Below are positions 11,620-22,944 of a stretch of 64,000 nucleotides of DNA, piece after piece. The first letter of the stretch is position 1; every line of letters starts with the position of its first letter. Under the pieces are notes generated by a model, which had not been told where the DNA came from, searched no databases, and saw only the letters and a list, made by a program, of their open reading frames with translations. This DNA comes from Peromyscus leucopus (taxonomy: Eukaryota; Chordata; Mammalia; Rodentia; Cricetidae). Both the position numbers and the translations under genes were made by a program. The DNA is taken from assembly GCF_004664715.2 (NCBI RefSeq), contig NC_051069.1, forward strand, positions 69,896,647-69,960,646, in the 5' to 3' direction.

Positions 11620-13061
11620 AAAAAAAACCTACCTAAAACATAAAACTCTCCCTTCTTCATTCTACAGAACCTGATTTGAAAATGAGCAAGTAGCATATTG
11701 TGAGTTATGTTCCATTCCTCAGACATGGAATGTCATGTAATACTTCAGTTTGCCAGTGAGATTACCTGGCCTTTGCAAAATGCCTTTGACAAGGTGATTT
11801 TCCAGGAAGCTGCAAAACACAATGCTGTGTGACAGCAGACCTAAGCCAGGGACAACCTGACATCAATTAGGTGCTGGATCATGATCAATACTGCTCTCTA
11901 AAAATATTTTGGATGAGAATCTCTAGTCCAAGTCACCTAAACACAGAACTAGACTTTGTATCTTATCCACATCATTTATTCAATTTGATTGTGTGAGCTA
12001 TAGTTAACATTTGAAGGTGTATTACTCAAAGAAGGTTCTGAAATTTTTTGGGACAAATGGACTATTTAAGTTATATACAGAAAAAAAACCGTGATTGCTA
12101 TATAAGAAGAAATCATAGACTGAAATAGTTTCTAAAGTCATTACTTTTCATTGGGCAAATTCTTAAACATTGCATCTCTGCCAGGTGAAGGAAGCTGGCT
12201 CTCAGGAGTCATTAGGGGGCTTCCTACAGGTTGACAGATGGAGGTGAACCGTCAGATCACATCTCAGGGCAACCACACACTTCATCGTTTCCAATATCCA
12301 AATTAAACTTGATTTTTTTGTTGTTGTTGTTAAATCCCAGGTGTCCTCATGTAAAACTAATACATTTTGGGCAAATGTGCATTTTACAGTGACTGATGGA
12401 TGGTTAAACAATCTGCAGAAGTTCTCTGGAGCTGTGGCACACAGATTTCCCCAGGACCTTGTAGTAGAAACTGGGCACCAGAGGACAAATGGCATTGTAG
12501 GTGTGTGATGGTGTAACTAATCATCATGGAGAGAAGAGCAGCAGATAGCAGTGCAGAGTTCACTGAACTGAACCAGCACTGAAGAACAATGCCAGCAGTT
12601 ATCCCGTTATAAGACACAGAAATATCAACCTACCCAGCAATTCTTAAAGGCAGAGGCATCATGTGCCCATTTTCTTGCTCGTGTAGGGGTGGTGAACCAG
12701 TTTCCTTCTGATAGTCATAAAAACTAAATATGAAGGTGATAATCATTCAACACAGAATCTTTGGTGCCATGTCCAGTCTATTAAGTAGGTCTTGTTTTTT
12801 TTAGCTGTTTTACAAAACAATTCCAAAATGTAAAACATTATTATTATTATTATTGTTATTGTTATTGTTATTGTTATTGTTATTATTATTATTACTTACA
12901 AATCACATATTTAAAAAATACACTCATTCTTTTCATTTCCCAGTATAGTATTTGGTATAATAAAGCTATTTATTAGAAGCCATTGTATAATATGTACTAA
13001 TTAAAAAGAAAAACAGAGAAGCAATTTTCCCTTATTCCTGATAACATAAAGTGTTAAGATA
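9966..13061. other. Unassigned sequence with two simple repeats
   Basis: No gene, RNA gene or clear mobile element is recognised. A (CAAAA)n run lies at 11587-11630 and a TTA/TTG trinucleotide run at 12838-12893. The short ORFs at 10446-10667 and 12202-12617 lack family resemblance and codon constancy. Confidence 0.4.
12838..12893. repeat. (TTA/TTG)n trinucleotide microsatellite
   Basis: About 19 trinucleotide units begin as ATT repeats, switch to a block of GTT/ATT alternation and return to ATT. The compound structure indicates an interrupted, and therefore probably less mutable, array. Confidence 0.9.
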
Positions 13062-13445
13062 CATATTTGATGTGAGATGGTCTTTCTGTACAATATAAAT
13101 ATGTGCTGCTACTATTGGTTAATAGAAAACTGCTATGGCCTATGGCAAGACGCAGTAGAGCCAGGCAGAGAATCCAAGCAGAGAGACAAGAAGAAAGATG
13201 GAGTCAGGGGAGATGCTGAGGGCTGCCGGGAGGGCAAGATGTAAATGGAACACAGGTGATACCACAAAGTCACATGGCAAAATTAATAGAATATTAATAG
13301 AAATGAGTTAAATTAAGTTGTAAGAGCTAGTTAATGAGAAGCCTGAGCCATAGGCCAAACAGTTTGTAATCAATATAAGCCTCTGTGTGTTTAACTTGGG
13401 ACTGAGCAGTTGTGGGACACAGGAAAACTTCTGGCTACATATATT
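13062..13445 (+). mobile_element. Solo LTR (same family as 5408-5788)
   Basis: The LTR runs from about 13068 (TGATGTGAGATGG) to 13439 (..CTTCTGGCTACA), about 372 bp. Internal landmarks shared with the other copies include 'taagagctagttaatgagaa', 'gcctgagccat' and 'aatataagcc'. Flanking hexamers CATATT (13062-13067) and TATATT (13440-13445) differ at one base and are the likely aged target-site duplication. There is no adjacent internal sequence. It is more diverged than the 5.4 and 57.2 kb copies. Confidence 0.75.
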
Positions 13446-14255
13446 TGCATGGAGAAGTAGAACTTGAGTTACCTAAGGGCCCAGAGTACAAGTGTGAAGT
13501 AAACACATGGATTTGGGTTACAAATCTGGGAATCATTGTCGAGATATAATAATGGAATGAAATAAGATAGTGTATTCCTCTCCTTTCCTTACCCACATTC
13601 CAAGGTAGACAGAAGCCCAAGAAGCACCAATCTATCCCAGGAAAGAAAACTGCCAAACAGCTCTGAAAAAGCATGCAGAGTTGGGAGAAGGAGTCCTGGG
13701 AGCAGATTATTTCATGGAATTAGGGTTGGTAATGATGTGAACTGAACAGTGTCTATGGATTGTCAAGAGACTGGTCCTGGGGAGGCATCACTCACATAAA
13801 CTCAGGATGGATGGATCAGGGTTGAGATGTAGCTTTGGTGTGTAGGCTGCAGGGTGGAAATGAAGGTGAACCAATGCACAGGCAGTCAGATTATTGTGTT
13901 AGTTCTGACATGGATGTTGTAGTTCCTTAGATTAATGATAGTATTTAGGGTAGGAGGAAAGTCAGGTCCAAATTTTAGTATATCACTTTGAATAATCAAG
14001 ATGTTAGTAAAAAATCAGTGACAGGTAGTGACTAGCAAAGTAAAGCTAAGGTTTTCATGAACGTGGTAGAAAGTGGTCAATTGCCTGGCTAAGTTTGTTA
14101 ATTTTCGGAGGAAAACAAGCAATTTTAAACAGCTGATAAAGAGTGATTTAATATCAGGCTACTAGAAACAAAGGAGGGCCATCCATGGAGGAATGTAAAT
14201 GGGTTCCCTAGAGCCAAGTGCCTTTGTGCTTTGCTTTCAAAGGCCCCTTTCTATA
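13446..14255. other. Unassigned sequence upstream of the provirus
   Basis: I see no gene or identifiable repeat here. The last 80 bp or so may still be retroviral, because the recognised LTR stub starts abruptly at about 14256. Confidence 0.35.
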
Positions 14256-14318
14256 TTGGGTACCTGTTCCACCTATGCCCTTGAGGTACCAGCTGCTAGA
14301 GCATGGCCTCTGGGCTTT
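14256..14318 (+). repeat. 5' LTR stub (first ~63 bp only)
   Basis: The stretch around 'ggtacctgttccacctatg' and 'ccttgaggtaccagc' closely matches the first ~65 bp of the 3' LTR at 17438-17503. Homology ends at 14318, and pol-related sequence follows at once. Confidence 0.7.
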
Positions 14319-14319
14319 A

Positions 14320-15045
14320 CTGATACAAATAAATCAGGAAAGCCAGGAGGCAACAAGGCAAGGAAATCATAAAAAAAAAAATCCTACTTGCTCCTTCTAT
14401 AACCAAACTCCATTACCTGCAGGTAGTAATCCTAGAAGTATATAAAGAAATAAAATTTGGCAGATGGATGTATTTCATTTTGCAGAATTTGGAAAATTAA
14501 AGTATTTACACCATACCATTGACACCTATTCAGGATTTCAATGGGCAACTCCTATGATTTCTGAAAAGGCTGATTCTGTAACTACACACCTATTAGAAGT
14601 TGTGGCCATCATGGGAATACCTATAGAAATTAAGACTGACAATGCTCCAGCATACCTTTCTAGTAAAATGAAACTTTTTTTTGCCTATTACAATATAAAG
14701 CATATTACAGGTATAATACACAATCCCACAGGCCAAGCAGTCATAGAAAGATCCAATCAATCTTTAAAAGTTATGCTAAATAAACAGAAAGAGGTAACAA
14801 TGACCCATAGAAATAGGTTACATAATGCTTTATTTTCTCAATGCTTGAATTTTCTCAATGCTGATGAGAAAGGGACAACAGCTGCAGAGAAACATGGGAC
14901 AACAGAAAAAACTCCTGAGCTAAATCAACCTGTTTACTCAAAGGTGTGTTAACCTCGAAATGGAACCCAGGATACGTCCTATGTTGGGGAAGGGGGTTTG
15001 CTTTTGTTTTTGCAGGAGAAGATATGGATACCAACAAAATTAATA
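14320..15045 (+). pseudogene. Retroviral integrase fragment (pol) with intact D,D-35-E triad
   Basis: The main open stretch, 14464-14952 (162 codons), is an rve-type integrase core. Integrase cuts and joins viral DNA ends to host DNA. Counting from the Met at 14464, the likely catalytic residues are D2, D59 (in KTDNAPAY) and E95 (in AVIERSN); D59 and E95 are separated by exactly 35 residues. Upstream, the same frame (14218-14445) carries a degraded zinc-binding domain in which only one Cys of the usual Cys pair remains (NPTCSF), then a TAA at 14443-14445. Downstream, the frame is lost at 14952 and the C-terminal domain continues in other frames to about 15045. It cannot make an active enzyme. 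Confidence 0.9.
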
Positions 15046-17422
15046 AAAACTCAATTCAAACAGGAAAAAACCCTTGATGAGGAGAAGTGACAGCTCACCC
15101 ACTGATGTGACAATTCTACAAATTGCAAGGAATACTCACCAAACAAGGGTTGGGGCCGGGCTCTGTTTTTTTTTTTTTTAAACAGGGTAATAGAAACACC
15201 CATCTTCAAGAAATCAAAAAGCTTTGGACACTTAGAAGTCTAAAACAGAAGGGAAGGACCTACATACTCTACAGGGTAATATCTCATTACCTAACAACAA
15301 TATCTCTTTACCTCTATAAAAGTTGTGGTCCTGACTCATAAATCAAGCTGGCTTTGGAGTTAGAATGTGGCTCTCTCCTTCTCTAAACCCAAGCATGTTG
15401 CTAAAAGAAAAAATTAGGGGATTCTGTCTCATATCAAAAGAAAGTTAATAATCCAGGGACAGAAGAAAGTTAATAATCCAGCGACCATTGTCAAGATTTC
15501 TTTTTTCTTCATGCTTATTCTTGGTTCCTTAGAATTCTACTTCACGTCATGTCATTTTAAAATTTAAACTTTCCGTTTTGATATTAATAATGTTCAAGTT
15601 TTCCACAGTGAAAAATAAATCTTTCTAATAGCAATCTCTGAAGTCTCCAGAGAAAAGATGGGGCCCCACAACAATGACTTTACTGAGTCTGTAATGATGC
15701 CATTGAATTGATAAAGACCACTCAGTGATCAGCTTTGGACTGTAAACTCTTCAGGACAGTTCCAATCTTACACTTCTAGCCAGAACTTCAGACAAACCTT
15801 ACCCATTCCTCTGAGACTGGCTACAAATGTTTTTGCTAGTCCTTGTGAGACTTAACCATTGTTTTAGCTTTCCTATAGGATCCCACAGAAAGACATAGAG
15901 AGCAGGAAGCAATTTTAGAAAAATCATGTCCCTTCTCCCAACAGATTTTGTTTTCTCAGGGTTGTGGATAATTGTGATCCATTAGGGGTTGGTTATAAGT
16001 TGTAATAAGATTTGGGATGTAACAATAGAGTTTAGACCTAGGATTCTCTTTTTGAAGAGAAAAAAGGGGAATAGATAGGATAGAATAATAAGGTAGATTA
16101 TTGTATCTACTTGTAAACCAAATTGGTAACCATCAGCTTTAGATAATTTGCTTTGGAATGGATTCTTGTATATTGAAACAAATATGAAATTATTTTTCTA
16201 TTTCTGTTTAAGATAATTTGTATATTGATACAAATTCAAAACTATAATTTTTACATTGTACATATATTCCTACTGTTTGAAATATTTTGTGTATTGATAC
16301 AAATATAAAATTATATTTATCATACTGTATGTATGTTCTGTTTTTGTTTATGGTATTTTGTATATTGATACATATTAAGGACATTGTTGTCATATTGCAC
16401 TATACATTTCTATCTCTGATTAAGATATTATGTATATTGTCACAATTTCGAGGTCATTGTCCTTATACCATACATTTGTTTACAAATTGTTTACTTTCAA
16501 TGTGTAGCCTGAGTTCTTAGGTTATTGAGGTAGATAAGACTTACAGATTAATAGTTACCTATGCTTGTCATATTTATAGATATGTTGGTTAGGTTTTCCA
16601 GACTTACAGAAATATATGTCAGATGGATAGATAATCTTCAAATACTTCATAGACCTAGAGAATATGGTATTTAAATGTTTTGATAACTTAGAATTCAGTT
16701 GATGTAAGACAATATTGCTCTTGGCAGCACCGATCTACTCCTGAGGGTGATGGGCATCAAACCACTCCATATGGAGTTTGTCTTCTTCTTGGCAAAAAAA
16801 TGGCCTGCTGGGCAAAGAACTGACCTTGGCTCAGCTGCTGACAGTTTGCACACTGTCCTCTCTGGACAAGCAGGACACAAAGAAAATTGACTGCTGAATG
16901 TTGCCAAGACAGGGTAAGATGGTCTTTTAAAATTCCTGCTTCTGAAAATGGTCTGTCAGACATTCTAGGCCTGTAACCAAAAATGGATGCCCCAATGGTA
17001 CAGAGAAACATTAGGTGACTGTCCAGGCTGCCACTGGCTCTGTCAATTCTTGGTAATTTTTCAGAAGTTGCTTGCTTGCACTTCTTGTTTACTCAGGTAA
17101 TATTATTTTCCTTCTCAGGTCTTTGATGGGGTTGAAGTCTAGACAGTTACAGTTCAATCCTCTCTTATCTTCCCTAAAAACACTTTAGGTACTAAAGTTA
17201 GATTCTTCAGGATAGGGCAGCTATTGGAGTAATCTCTGTGACTTGCCATTTATCTATGGTCTGGACATTTCTGGACATTTAGCATGTGTTTCTTGTTTGA
17301 TGTTGTTCTTGTTGGTTGTATTTCCATTTTCATTTATGTTATTACCTTTCCCCTCTCCTGGACAATACTTGATTCCTATTGTATATAGTTTTGTATTAGG
17401 TTTAGAACTTCCTTTTTTAGAC
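15046..17422 (+). other. Noncoding 3' part of the provirus
   Basis: No env-like frame is visible. A 25-bp unit containing 'gaaagttaataatccag' is tandemly doubled at about 15439-15481. A degenerate ~70-bp array lies at 16160-16450. The segment 'ctggacattt' is doubled at 17261-17281. Assignment to the provirus rests on its position between integrase and the polypurine tract/3' LTR. Confidence 0.5.
16160..16450 (+). repeat. Degenerate ~70-bp tandem repeat inside the provirus
   Basis: Five units are recognisable by a TTGTATATTGATACAA-like core at 16166, 16218, 16287, 16358 and about 16430, spaced 52, 69, 71 and 72 bp apart. In unit 2 the core is a perfect 6-bp inverted repeat (TTGTAT, loop ATTG, ATACAA); the other units carry one or a few changes. 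The central TATTG is kept in all five. Function is unknown. Confidence 0.7.
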
Positions 17423-17434
17423 AAAAAGGGAAGA
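17423..17434 (+). promoter_or_regulatory. Polypurine tract of the provirus
   Basis: AAAAAGGGAAGA lies directly before the TG that opens the 3' LTR. In retroviruses this RNase H-resistant tract primes plus-strand DNA synthesis. Position and composition make the call strong. Confidence 0.85.
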
Positions 17435-17716
17435 TGTAGTAGGTACCTATTCCACCAATGACCTTGAGGTACCAGCCCCTAGCATGTGGCCTCTGTGCTA
17501 GCTTAAGACCTGAGGGCACATATGCAGGCCCCTTCTCTTCTCTCTCTCATGGGCTTGGATGGTGAGGACTGATTCAGATGACAGAAGCTGTGTGGGACCG
17601 GCCATTAGTCTTTCAGGACTCTGTGATGGATTTGCCTTATCCTGTTTAGTGAGTTGTTCTCAATATATTTTTTTAAATAAATAGTTCCTTTATCAATAAT
17701 CTGTGGATTATCTGCA
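17435..17716 (+). repeat. 3' LTR of the provirus
   Basis: The 282-bp LTR opens TGTAGTAGGTACC and ends ..TTATCTGCA, giving TG..CA termini. An AATAAA polyadenylation signal lies at 17676-17681, about 35 bp from the end, consistent with the R region. Its first ~65 bp match the 5' stub at 14256. I could not confirm a target-site duplication because the outer 5' end is not defined. Confidence 0.8.
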
Positions 17717-17757
17717 ATACCTCTAGTTTCTTTATCTTCTAATCTATTCACCTTACC

Positions 17758-17923
17758 TTTTTTTTTTTTTGTTTTGTTTTTTTGAGACAGGGTTTCTCTG
17801 TGTAGTTTTGGTGCCTGTCCTGGAACTCATTCTGTAGACCAGGCTGGTCTTGAACTCACAGAGATCTGCCTGCCTCTGCCTCCTAAGTGCTGGGATTAAA
17901 GGCATGTGCCACTGACACCTGGC
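17758..17923 (-). mobile_element. SINE B1 (minus strand)
   Basis: A poly-T/TTTTG run leads into 'gagacagggtttctctgtg', 'ggctggtcttgaactcac' and 'tgggattaaaggcatgtgcc', the reverse complement of a full B1. It sits just downstream of the 3' LTR. It is moderately diverged. Confidence 0.92.
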
Positions 17924-18869
17924 ACCACTTCCTCTATTAGTTTGGAACAGGCTACCCTGTGTGAACTTCATCCTTGACTGTCAGGGTTTCTAAATCCTAA
18001 CCACTAAATCCTAGGATTCCCAGTGGATGTGTATAGCAGCTTCATCCCAGATGAAGCTCTCTTCAGGAAGAGGAGGGAGATTCATGTGTCCCAGCACAGA
18101 AACAAATGCTCATATGTCTCGGAAAGGGAAACTTGGAAGATTCTCTAAGGTCCTTCCCCCATTTTGTAAAAGGAATAAATAATTCCTTTGGCCAGATGAG
18201 CTGTAGAGAGATTATTAGACTCCCAACCTACCTACAAGGCAGCATTTGGAAGTAGTGACCCATGTTGGGGGTAGGCTTTTCAGTGATGAAGCTGCTTCTG
18301 AGTCATTCCTTGCAGTGGGCTGCACAGCTGGGTCCCAGAATACCTGATCATGAATGAAGAGATGAAGAAAGACAGACACATGTGACATAAAGCTAAAACT
18401 GGGTAGGCCCTGAGCTTAGAGAGTGACCATCAGCATGTTTATTATATAGAGCAGAAGAGAGGGGGTGAGTTAGCTAATCTTAGTAGCAGGTCTCTAGAGG
18501 AGATCAATCTCAAGAGGCCATGATCATGCAGTCATCCTGGAGGAGGAAGCTGTCTTCCTACTTTTTGCAAGTGCTGTTTTAGTTAAAGGCCAGTTGTTCA
18601 TCATCAATGCATGCAATCCAACCAGAGGAAGTCCTTGCCATTGCCATGAGTATAAGGCATTGGCATCCTTGACATGGCTGTGCTCATGTCAACAATGCAC
18701 ATTCACTCAGGATTTTTTCTGCTCTCTGCAATCACTCCTCCTGTAAGTAACCCCTTATCCATCTATATTCCTGTTAATCACTCCAATAAAATGCTCACTG
18801 GTTCACCAAGTTGGGCTTTGCTGCAATTGCTACTTCTATCTGTACTGAGTTCTCTATCCATGGTGAACA

Positions 18870-18871
18870 GA

Positions 18872-18902
<31 letters not shown>
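18870..18902. repeat. (TG)n microsatellite
   Basis: About 15 TG units, followed by an imperfect TTTTGTG tail. It encodes the artefactual CVCVCV stretch seen in one frame. Confidence 0.95.
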
Positions 18903-18905
<3 letters not shown>

Positions 18906-19249
18906 GTGTTGTGTCTCCCCAGGAAAAGTCTGTCACACAATAGTATTTCAGTTATGTGGATGGAGCGTGTGAGAGAGATAATGAAATCAGGCTTTTGAAG
19001 TTGTCAAGGATCTATGTCCTGGTTTTGATGGAGCTGGGAGAATAATTCCTCTTCACTTACTGAGTTTCAAGGAAGCTGATGTGTGCTTACGTAGAATGAG
19101 AGAGGGAGACGTGTTCTAGCTTCAGAAAGGCACCCCAAAAGGGATGTGGATGACAAGGAGCAGGATAGGGCTGGACTAGGAAGAAGGAAGCACATGACCA
19201 TGGAGCTTGTGTTGTCCCACAATTTCTCTTTAATTGTATGTTTCTGCAA

Positions 19250-19375
19250 GTCATTTTACATCCTCAGCTAGACTGCAGTGTCCTCGAGGGCTTCTTTTAC
19301 ACCACTGTTATTCTCCTCAATGTACGTACAATAGGGTTTGGCACTTACATTCTTTTCTGAAGTATATTTAAGTAT
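19250..19375 (+). mobile_element. Possible LINE2 3'-end fragment
   Basis: The order 'ctagactgcagtgtcctcga', 'gggcttcttttacaccactg' and 'atagggtttggcactta' parallels the L2/MIR-type 3' terminal region as I know it. It is old and diverged, so the call is tentative. Confidence 0.4.
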
Positions 19376-21030
19376 ATGCATATGTCCCATTAATTACAGC
19401 ACAGATTTTATATGGACTACCTTCATAATTGCCTTATCTTGGAGTACTTGGTCTCGCACGTGGTCTGTACACAGGTAAATGATGGAAATGATCTTACTAA
19501 GAAATAATATGATAGAACAAAATTAGAGAAAGCACTATGACTACTTGGTGACTTGACAACTTTTTGAAGACTTTTGAATAGTGTAAATTTTATTTGTTAT
19601 TAAAGGATTCTTTTCAAGTAGTGGCATATGGCCAGTCTGTTTTTCTCCAGACTCTTTGATTTCTTTTTTAAGACTCTTGGGATAAAGGCATGCCTGACAG
19701 AAGTGAGGGTCAAATTGGTTTCAGAGGACCCTGAACTTACATTGTCTATATATACAAAGGCAAAAGGAAGATTATTATGGCTTGAAGAAAATTTCAAACT
19801 AGTGTTATCATCTCGGGGTCAAGTTCATTTCTGCTGCCAGTTAAAGCATCAAAAGGCACGAGAAGTCTGGAGTGCAAGAGGTAGCAGGGAAGAGAATGGC
19901 CGACACATAGACAGCACTGGCTGGTGAAGTGGACTTTCATTAGGGTGAGGAACACACACAGCAAGCACACAGAGACAAAGAGCCTCTGCAGATCAGTGGG
20001 AGCAGGGGGCACAGGAAGGGTTGGAGTTTTAAGGGTCTTTCATGGGCTGCAGTGGGGTCCCCTTCTAATTAGGAATGATCAGATTAAACAGAGAAGGGAA
20101 AGCTGAAAGGTCTACACTTTGGCCAAATGTGTGCTGGTCTGGCCTTGAGCCTTTTGAGCAGATCCACTAGCAGGGGATGTCTCACTGGTGAGAAGAAAAA
20201 GCCTTTTTGACCTGTGCCTTAGATTAGGAGGAAGAGGATGAAAATAGAAGTTTGCCATCTCTGTAGTTTGTCTGTAACTCTTTTCTCTATGTTCCTGTCA
20301 TGGACATAACTCTTAGTCCCTCTGTAGGAATGAGAAAGCTTTTTTTCCCAAATGCAGATTGTGTGAGTTTAGACACAACCATCTTTGGAAAATGATTCAA
20401 GTGGCACTATTCCAGGTGGCTTTGTGACAATATTTCTTGGATGCTTCTATGAATCCTTTGCTGTGAGGGGCCATTTTTCTCCAGCATGACTATTTTCTCT
20501 TCATTTGAACATTGGGCTGGTTGAAGTTTGAGAAGATTTCAGGGTGAGAAGTTAGAAGTTGAGCCAGTGGACTGATAGTTCTAGATAATTAATTATTTGG
20601 CTATAAAATAGATTAATATGCAAATTTGGAAATCTGACAGAAACCCATCTAGTTAAATTGTCAATATTTACAGCTTTTCAGTTTTCCTTCTCTGTGTGAT
20701 ATCAGAGATTTACATGAGTTTTAAGAAATGTATTGGCTAACACCTCATTGTGACATTCTGACATTATTTACTACATTCTTAATTCTTGGAATCAAAGCCA
20801 CATACTGTATTATTACCATATTTAATTCCCAACATGCTATTTATGATTATTCCAAGTAATGCATCTTGCTTGTGGGCTATATTTGATCCCCTATGTTAAT
20901 TATACACCTTTTCTTAAATGGCCTGAAGTATTATAATTAGATGGGAAAGATCATTTCTACAGACTACATTCACATGTCTGGCCTCATCTTACATCTCTTT
21001 GGTCATACCACGTTTAGGACTAGTGTTCAA

Positions 21031-22115
21031 ATTCTGCTGATGTTCATGAGGTTTGCAGGCAAATGGATGGATCTAGAAAAAATCATCCTGAGTGAGGTAA
21101 CCCAGACTCAGAAAGACAAATATCATATGTACTCACTCATAGGAGGATACTAGAGGTGGAAAAAGGATGACTGGAAACTACTCACATTACCAGGGAGGCT
21201 ACCTGGAAAACAGGACCCCAAGAAAGACATGAGGATTGCCCAGTGACGGAGAAATGGATGAGATCTACATGAACAACCTGGACATGAGTGGGAGTAATGA
21301 AGGGAGAGGGTCGAGGGAAAGAGAGCCTGTGGGAGCGGGAGATCCCAGCTGGATCAAGAACAGAGAGGGAGAACAAGGAATAGGAGACCATGGTAAATGA
21401 AGACCACATGAGAAAAGGAAGAAACAAAGTGCTAAAGAGGCCCACAGAAATCCATAAAGATACCCCCACAATAGACTGCTGGCAATGGTCAAGAGACAGC
21501 CAGAACTGACCTACTCTGGTGATGGGATGACCAAACACCCTAATAGTCGTGCCAGAAACCCCATCCAAGGACTGAGGAATCTGGATGCAGAGATCCACAG
21601 CTAGGCCCCGGGTGGAGCTTCGGGAGTCTAATTAGCGAGAAAGAGGAGGGTTTATATGAGCGAGAATTGTTGAGACCAAGGTTGGATAAAGCACAGGGAC
21701 AAATAGCCAGATGAATGGAAACACATAAACTATGAACCAAAGGCTGAGGGGCCCCCAACTGGATCAGGCCCTCTGAATAGGTGAGACAGTTGATTGGCTT
21801 GATCTGTTTGAGAGGCATCTAGGCAGTGGTACTGGGTCCTGTGCTCATTGCATGAATTGGCTGTTTGAAACCTGGGGCTTATGCAGGGATGCTTGGCTCA
21901 GTCTGGGAGGAGGGGACTGGACCTGCCTGGACTGAGTCTTCCAGGTTGATCTCAGTCCTCGGGAGAGGCTTTGCCTTGGAGGAGGTGGGATGGGGAGTAG
22001 GCTGGGTGGAAGGGGAGGGTTTGGGAGAGGGGAGAACAAGGGAATCCGTTCCTGATATGTAGAACTGAATGGTATTGTAAAATAAAATAAAAGGGAAAAA
22101 AATTCTGCTGATGTT
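21031..22115 (+). mobile_element. Young 5'-truncated L1 (Lx-type) with 14-bp target-site duplication
   Basis: ATTCTGCTGATGTT occurs at 21031-21044 and exactly again at 22102-22115, right after the A-rich tail. The element between them (21045-22101, about 1.06 kb) holds the last codons of ORF2 and a full 3' UTR, ending in 'gtaaaataaaataaaaggg' plus A's. The 3' UTR is nearly the same as at 59.8-60.4 kb. The perfect duplication and open ORF2 tail suggest recent insertion by target-primed reverse transcription. Confidence 0.95.
21045..21153 (+). pseudogene. L1 ORF2 C-terminal fragment
   Basis: The last ~35 codons of L1 ORF2 are read in frame (MRFAGKWMDLEKIILSEV, then ..YSLIGGY and stop at 21153). 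ORF2 encodes the endonuclease/reverse transcriptase; only the extreme C-terminus, with no catalytic motif, survives truncation. The open frame running back to 20941 is accidental flanking sequence. Confidence 0.85.
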
Positions 22116-22554
22116 AACCTTTCAAGATAGCAAGCACCCTTGATGAATAGTTCTGCAACCTGTCTAAACTTTACATATTGACATAGTCAGTATTTTAATT
22201 AAAGATATTCACAGATACATTATTAAATTATAAGTTATAACAAAATACCAACATTTCATCACCAAATATATTGTGCTCATTTGGTGCTGAAACAATATTT
22301 TTTAATGAAAATTATGTGTTGTATTCTAAAAAGCACAGAGTGTGTTGCTCAGTGACCTTTCTCATTTGATTTGTTTTTAGATGTGTTAGTAGAAGGATTT
22401 CTAAAGAGAAGAAAATGAAGAAACTTTGGAGAAACTGTCAAGTTTATTTCCAGAAAATATTTAAATAAGACTGACAGAAATATAACTCATTATTCATCTA
22501 GATAAAGAAAATGAAGAATAAATTTAAAAATTAGCTAATATTTAACTCTGAAAT
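22116..22554. other. AT-rich spacer, nothing recognised
   Basis: No repeat or gene is evident between the L1 duplication and the GT-rich tract. Confidence 0.4.
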
Positions 22555-22630
22555 TTTGTGTGTGTGTGTATGTGTGTGTCTGTGCGCACGCGTGCTGTAC
22601 ATGTGTGTGTTTATTGTACATATGTGCATG
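22555..22630. repeat. GT-rich imperfect microsatellite
   Basis: TG repeats are interrupted by CA/CG steps, including 'gcgcacgcgtgc', a run with alternating purine-pyrimidine character. Confidence 0.8.
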
Positions 22631-22659
22631 CTTACAGAGTCTAAAGGCTCATAGTAGGG

Positions 22660-22906
22660 TTTTTTTTCAGTATCACTCCCCACCTTATCTTTTGACACCA
22701 GATCTCCCACTAAAACCAGAAGTCACAGATTAGCTAGACTGGATATTCGAAAGTTCTGAGGATATCCTGTCGCTGCCCTCTCTAGTGGGAGAATTACAGA
22801 CACCATGAATGTGTCCAGATCTTACATGGGTGCTAGGATCTGAACCCATGCCTTCATGCGGGAGCAGCAGGCACTTTACAGACTGAGCCACCTCCCCAGC
22901 CCCTTA
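22660..22906 (-). mobile_element. tRNA-derived SINE (B3/B4 type), minus strand
   Basis: Reading the minus strand, the element starts at 22906 with 'ggggctggggaggtggctca', a box A-like tRNA-derived head. It continues with 'gcatgaaggcatgggttcag' (box B-like) and a long body. It is full length or nearly so and moderately diverged. The exact rodent SINE subfamily is uncertain. Confidence 0.7.
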
Positions 22907-22944
22907 TGGTATTAATTTGAAAACATTTTTAGTTAAAAATGTTA

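Larger units (their letters stand above)
14256..17716 (+). mobile_element. Internally deleted provirus (mys-like ERV)
   Basis: In order there is a 5' LTR stub (14256-14318), integrase-encoding pol (14320 to about 15045), a noncoding 3' region with a degenerate ~70-bp tandem repeat, a polypurine tract (17423-17434) and a complete 3' LTR (17435-17716). The rest of the 5' LTR, primer-binding site, gag, protease and reverse transcriptase are gone, and I see no env frame. The stub joins pol directly, so a single large deletion is the simplest history. Betaretrovirus/ERVK-like character is inferred from the integrase. Confidence 0.8.
17924..21030. other. Mostly unassigned; one microsatellite and one possible L2 end
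   Basis: No gene is recognised. ORFs at 18674-18943, 19067-19249 and 19600-20106 are short, on both strands, and have no domain signature. The 18.0-20.9 kb interval is comparatively repeat-poor and may be old unique DNA. Confidence 0.4.

Noticed and set aside
20941..21044. N-terminal extension of the L1 ORF2 fragment
   Set aside because: These codons lie outside the insertion, beyond and within the target-site duplication, and are open by chance.
21182..22062. Proline/serine-rich ORFs on the minus strand and glycine-rich ORFs on the plus strand
   Set aside because: They are antisense and sense readings of the L1 3' UTR purine-rich region; the same frames reappear at 56.2-57.1 and 59.7-60.1 kb.
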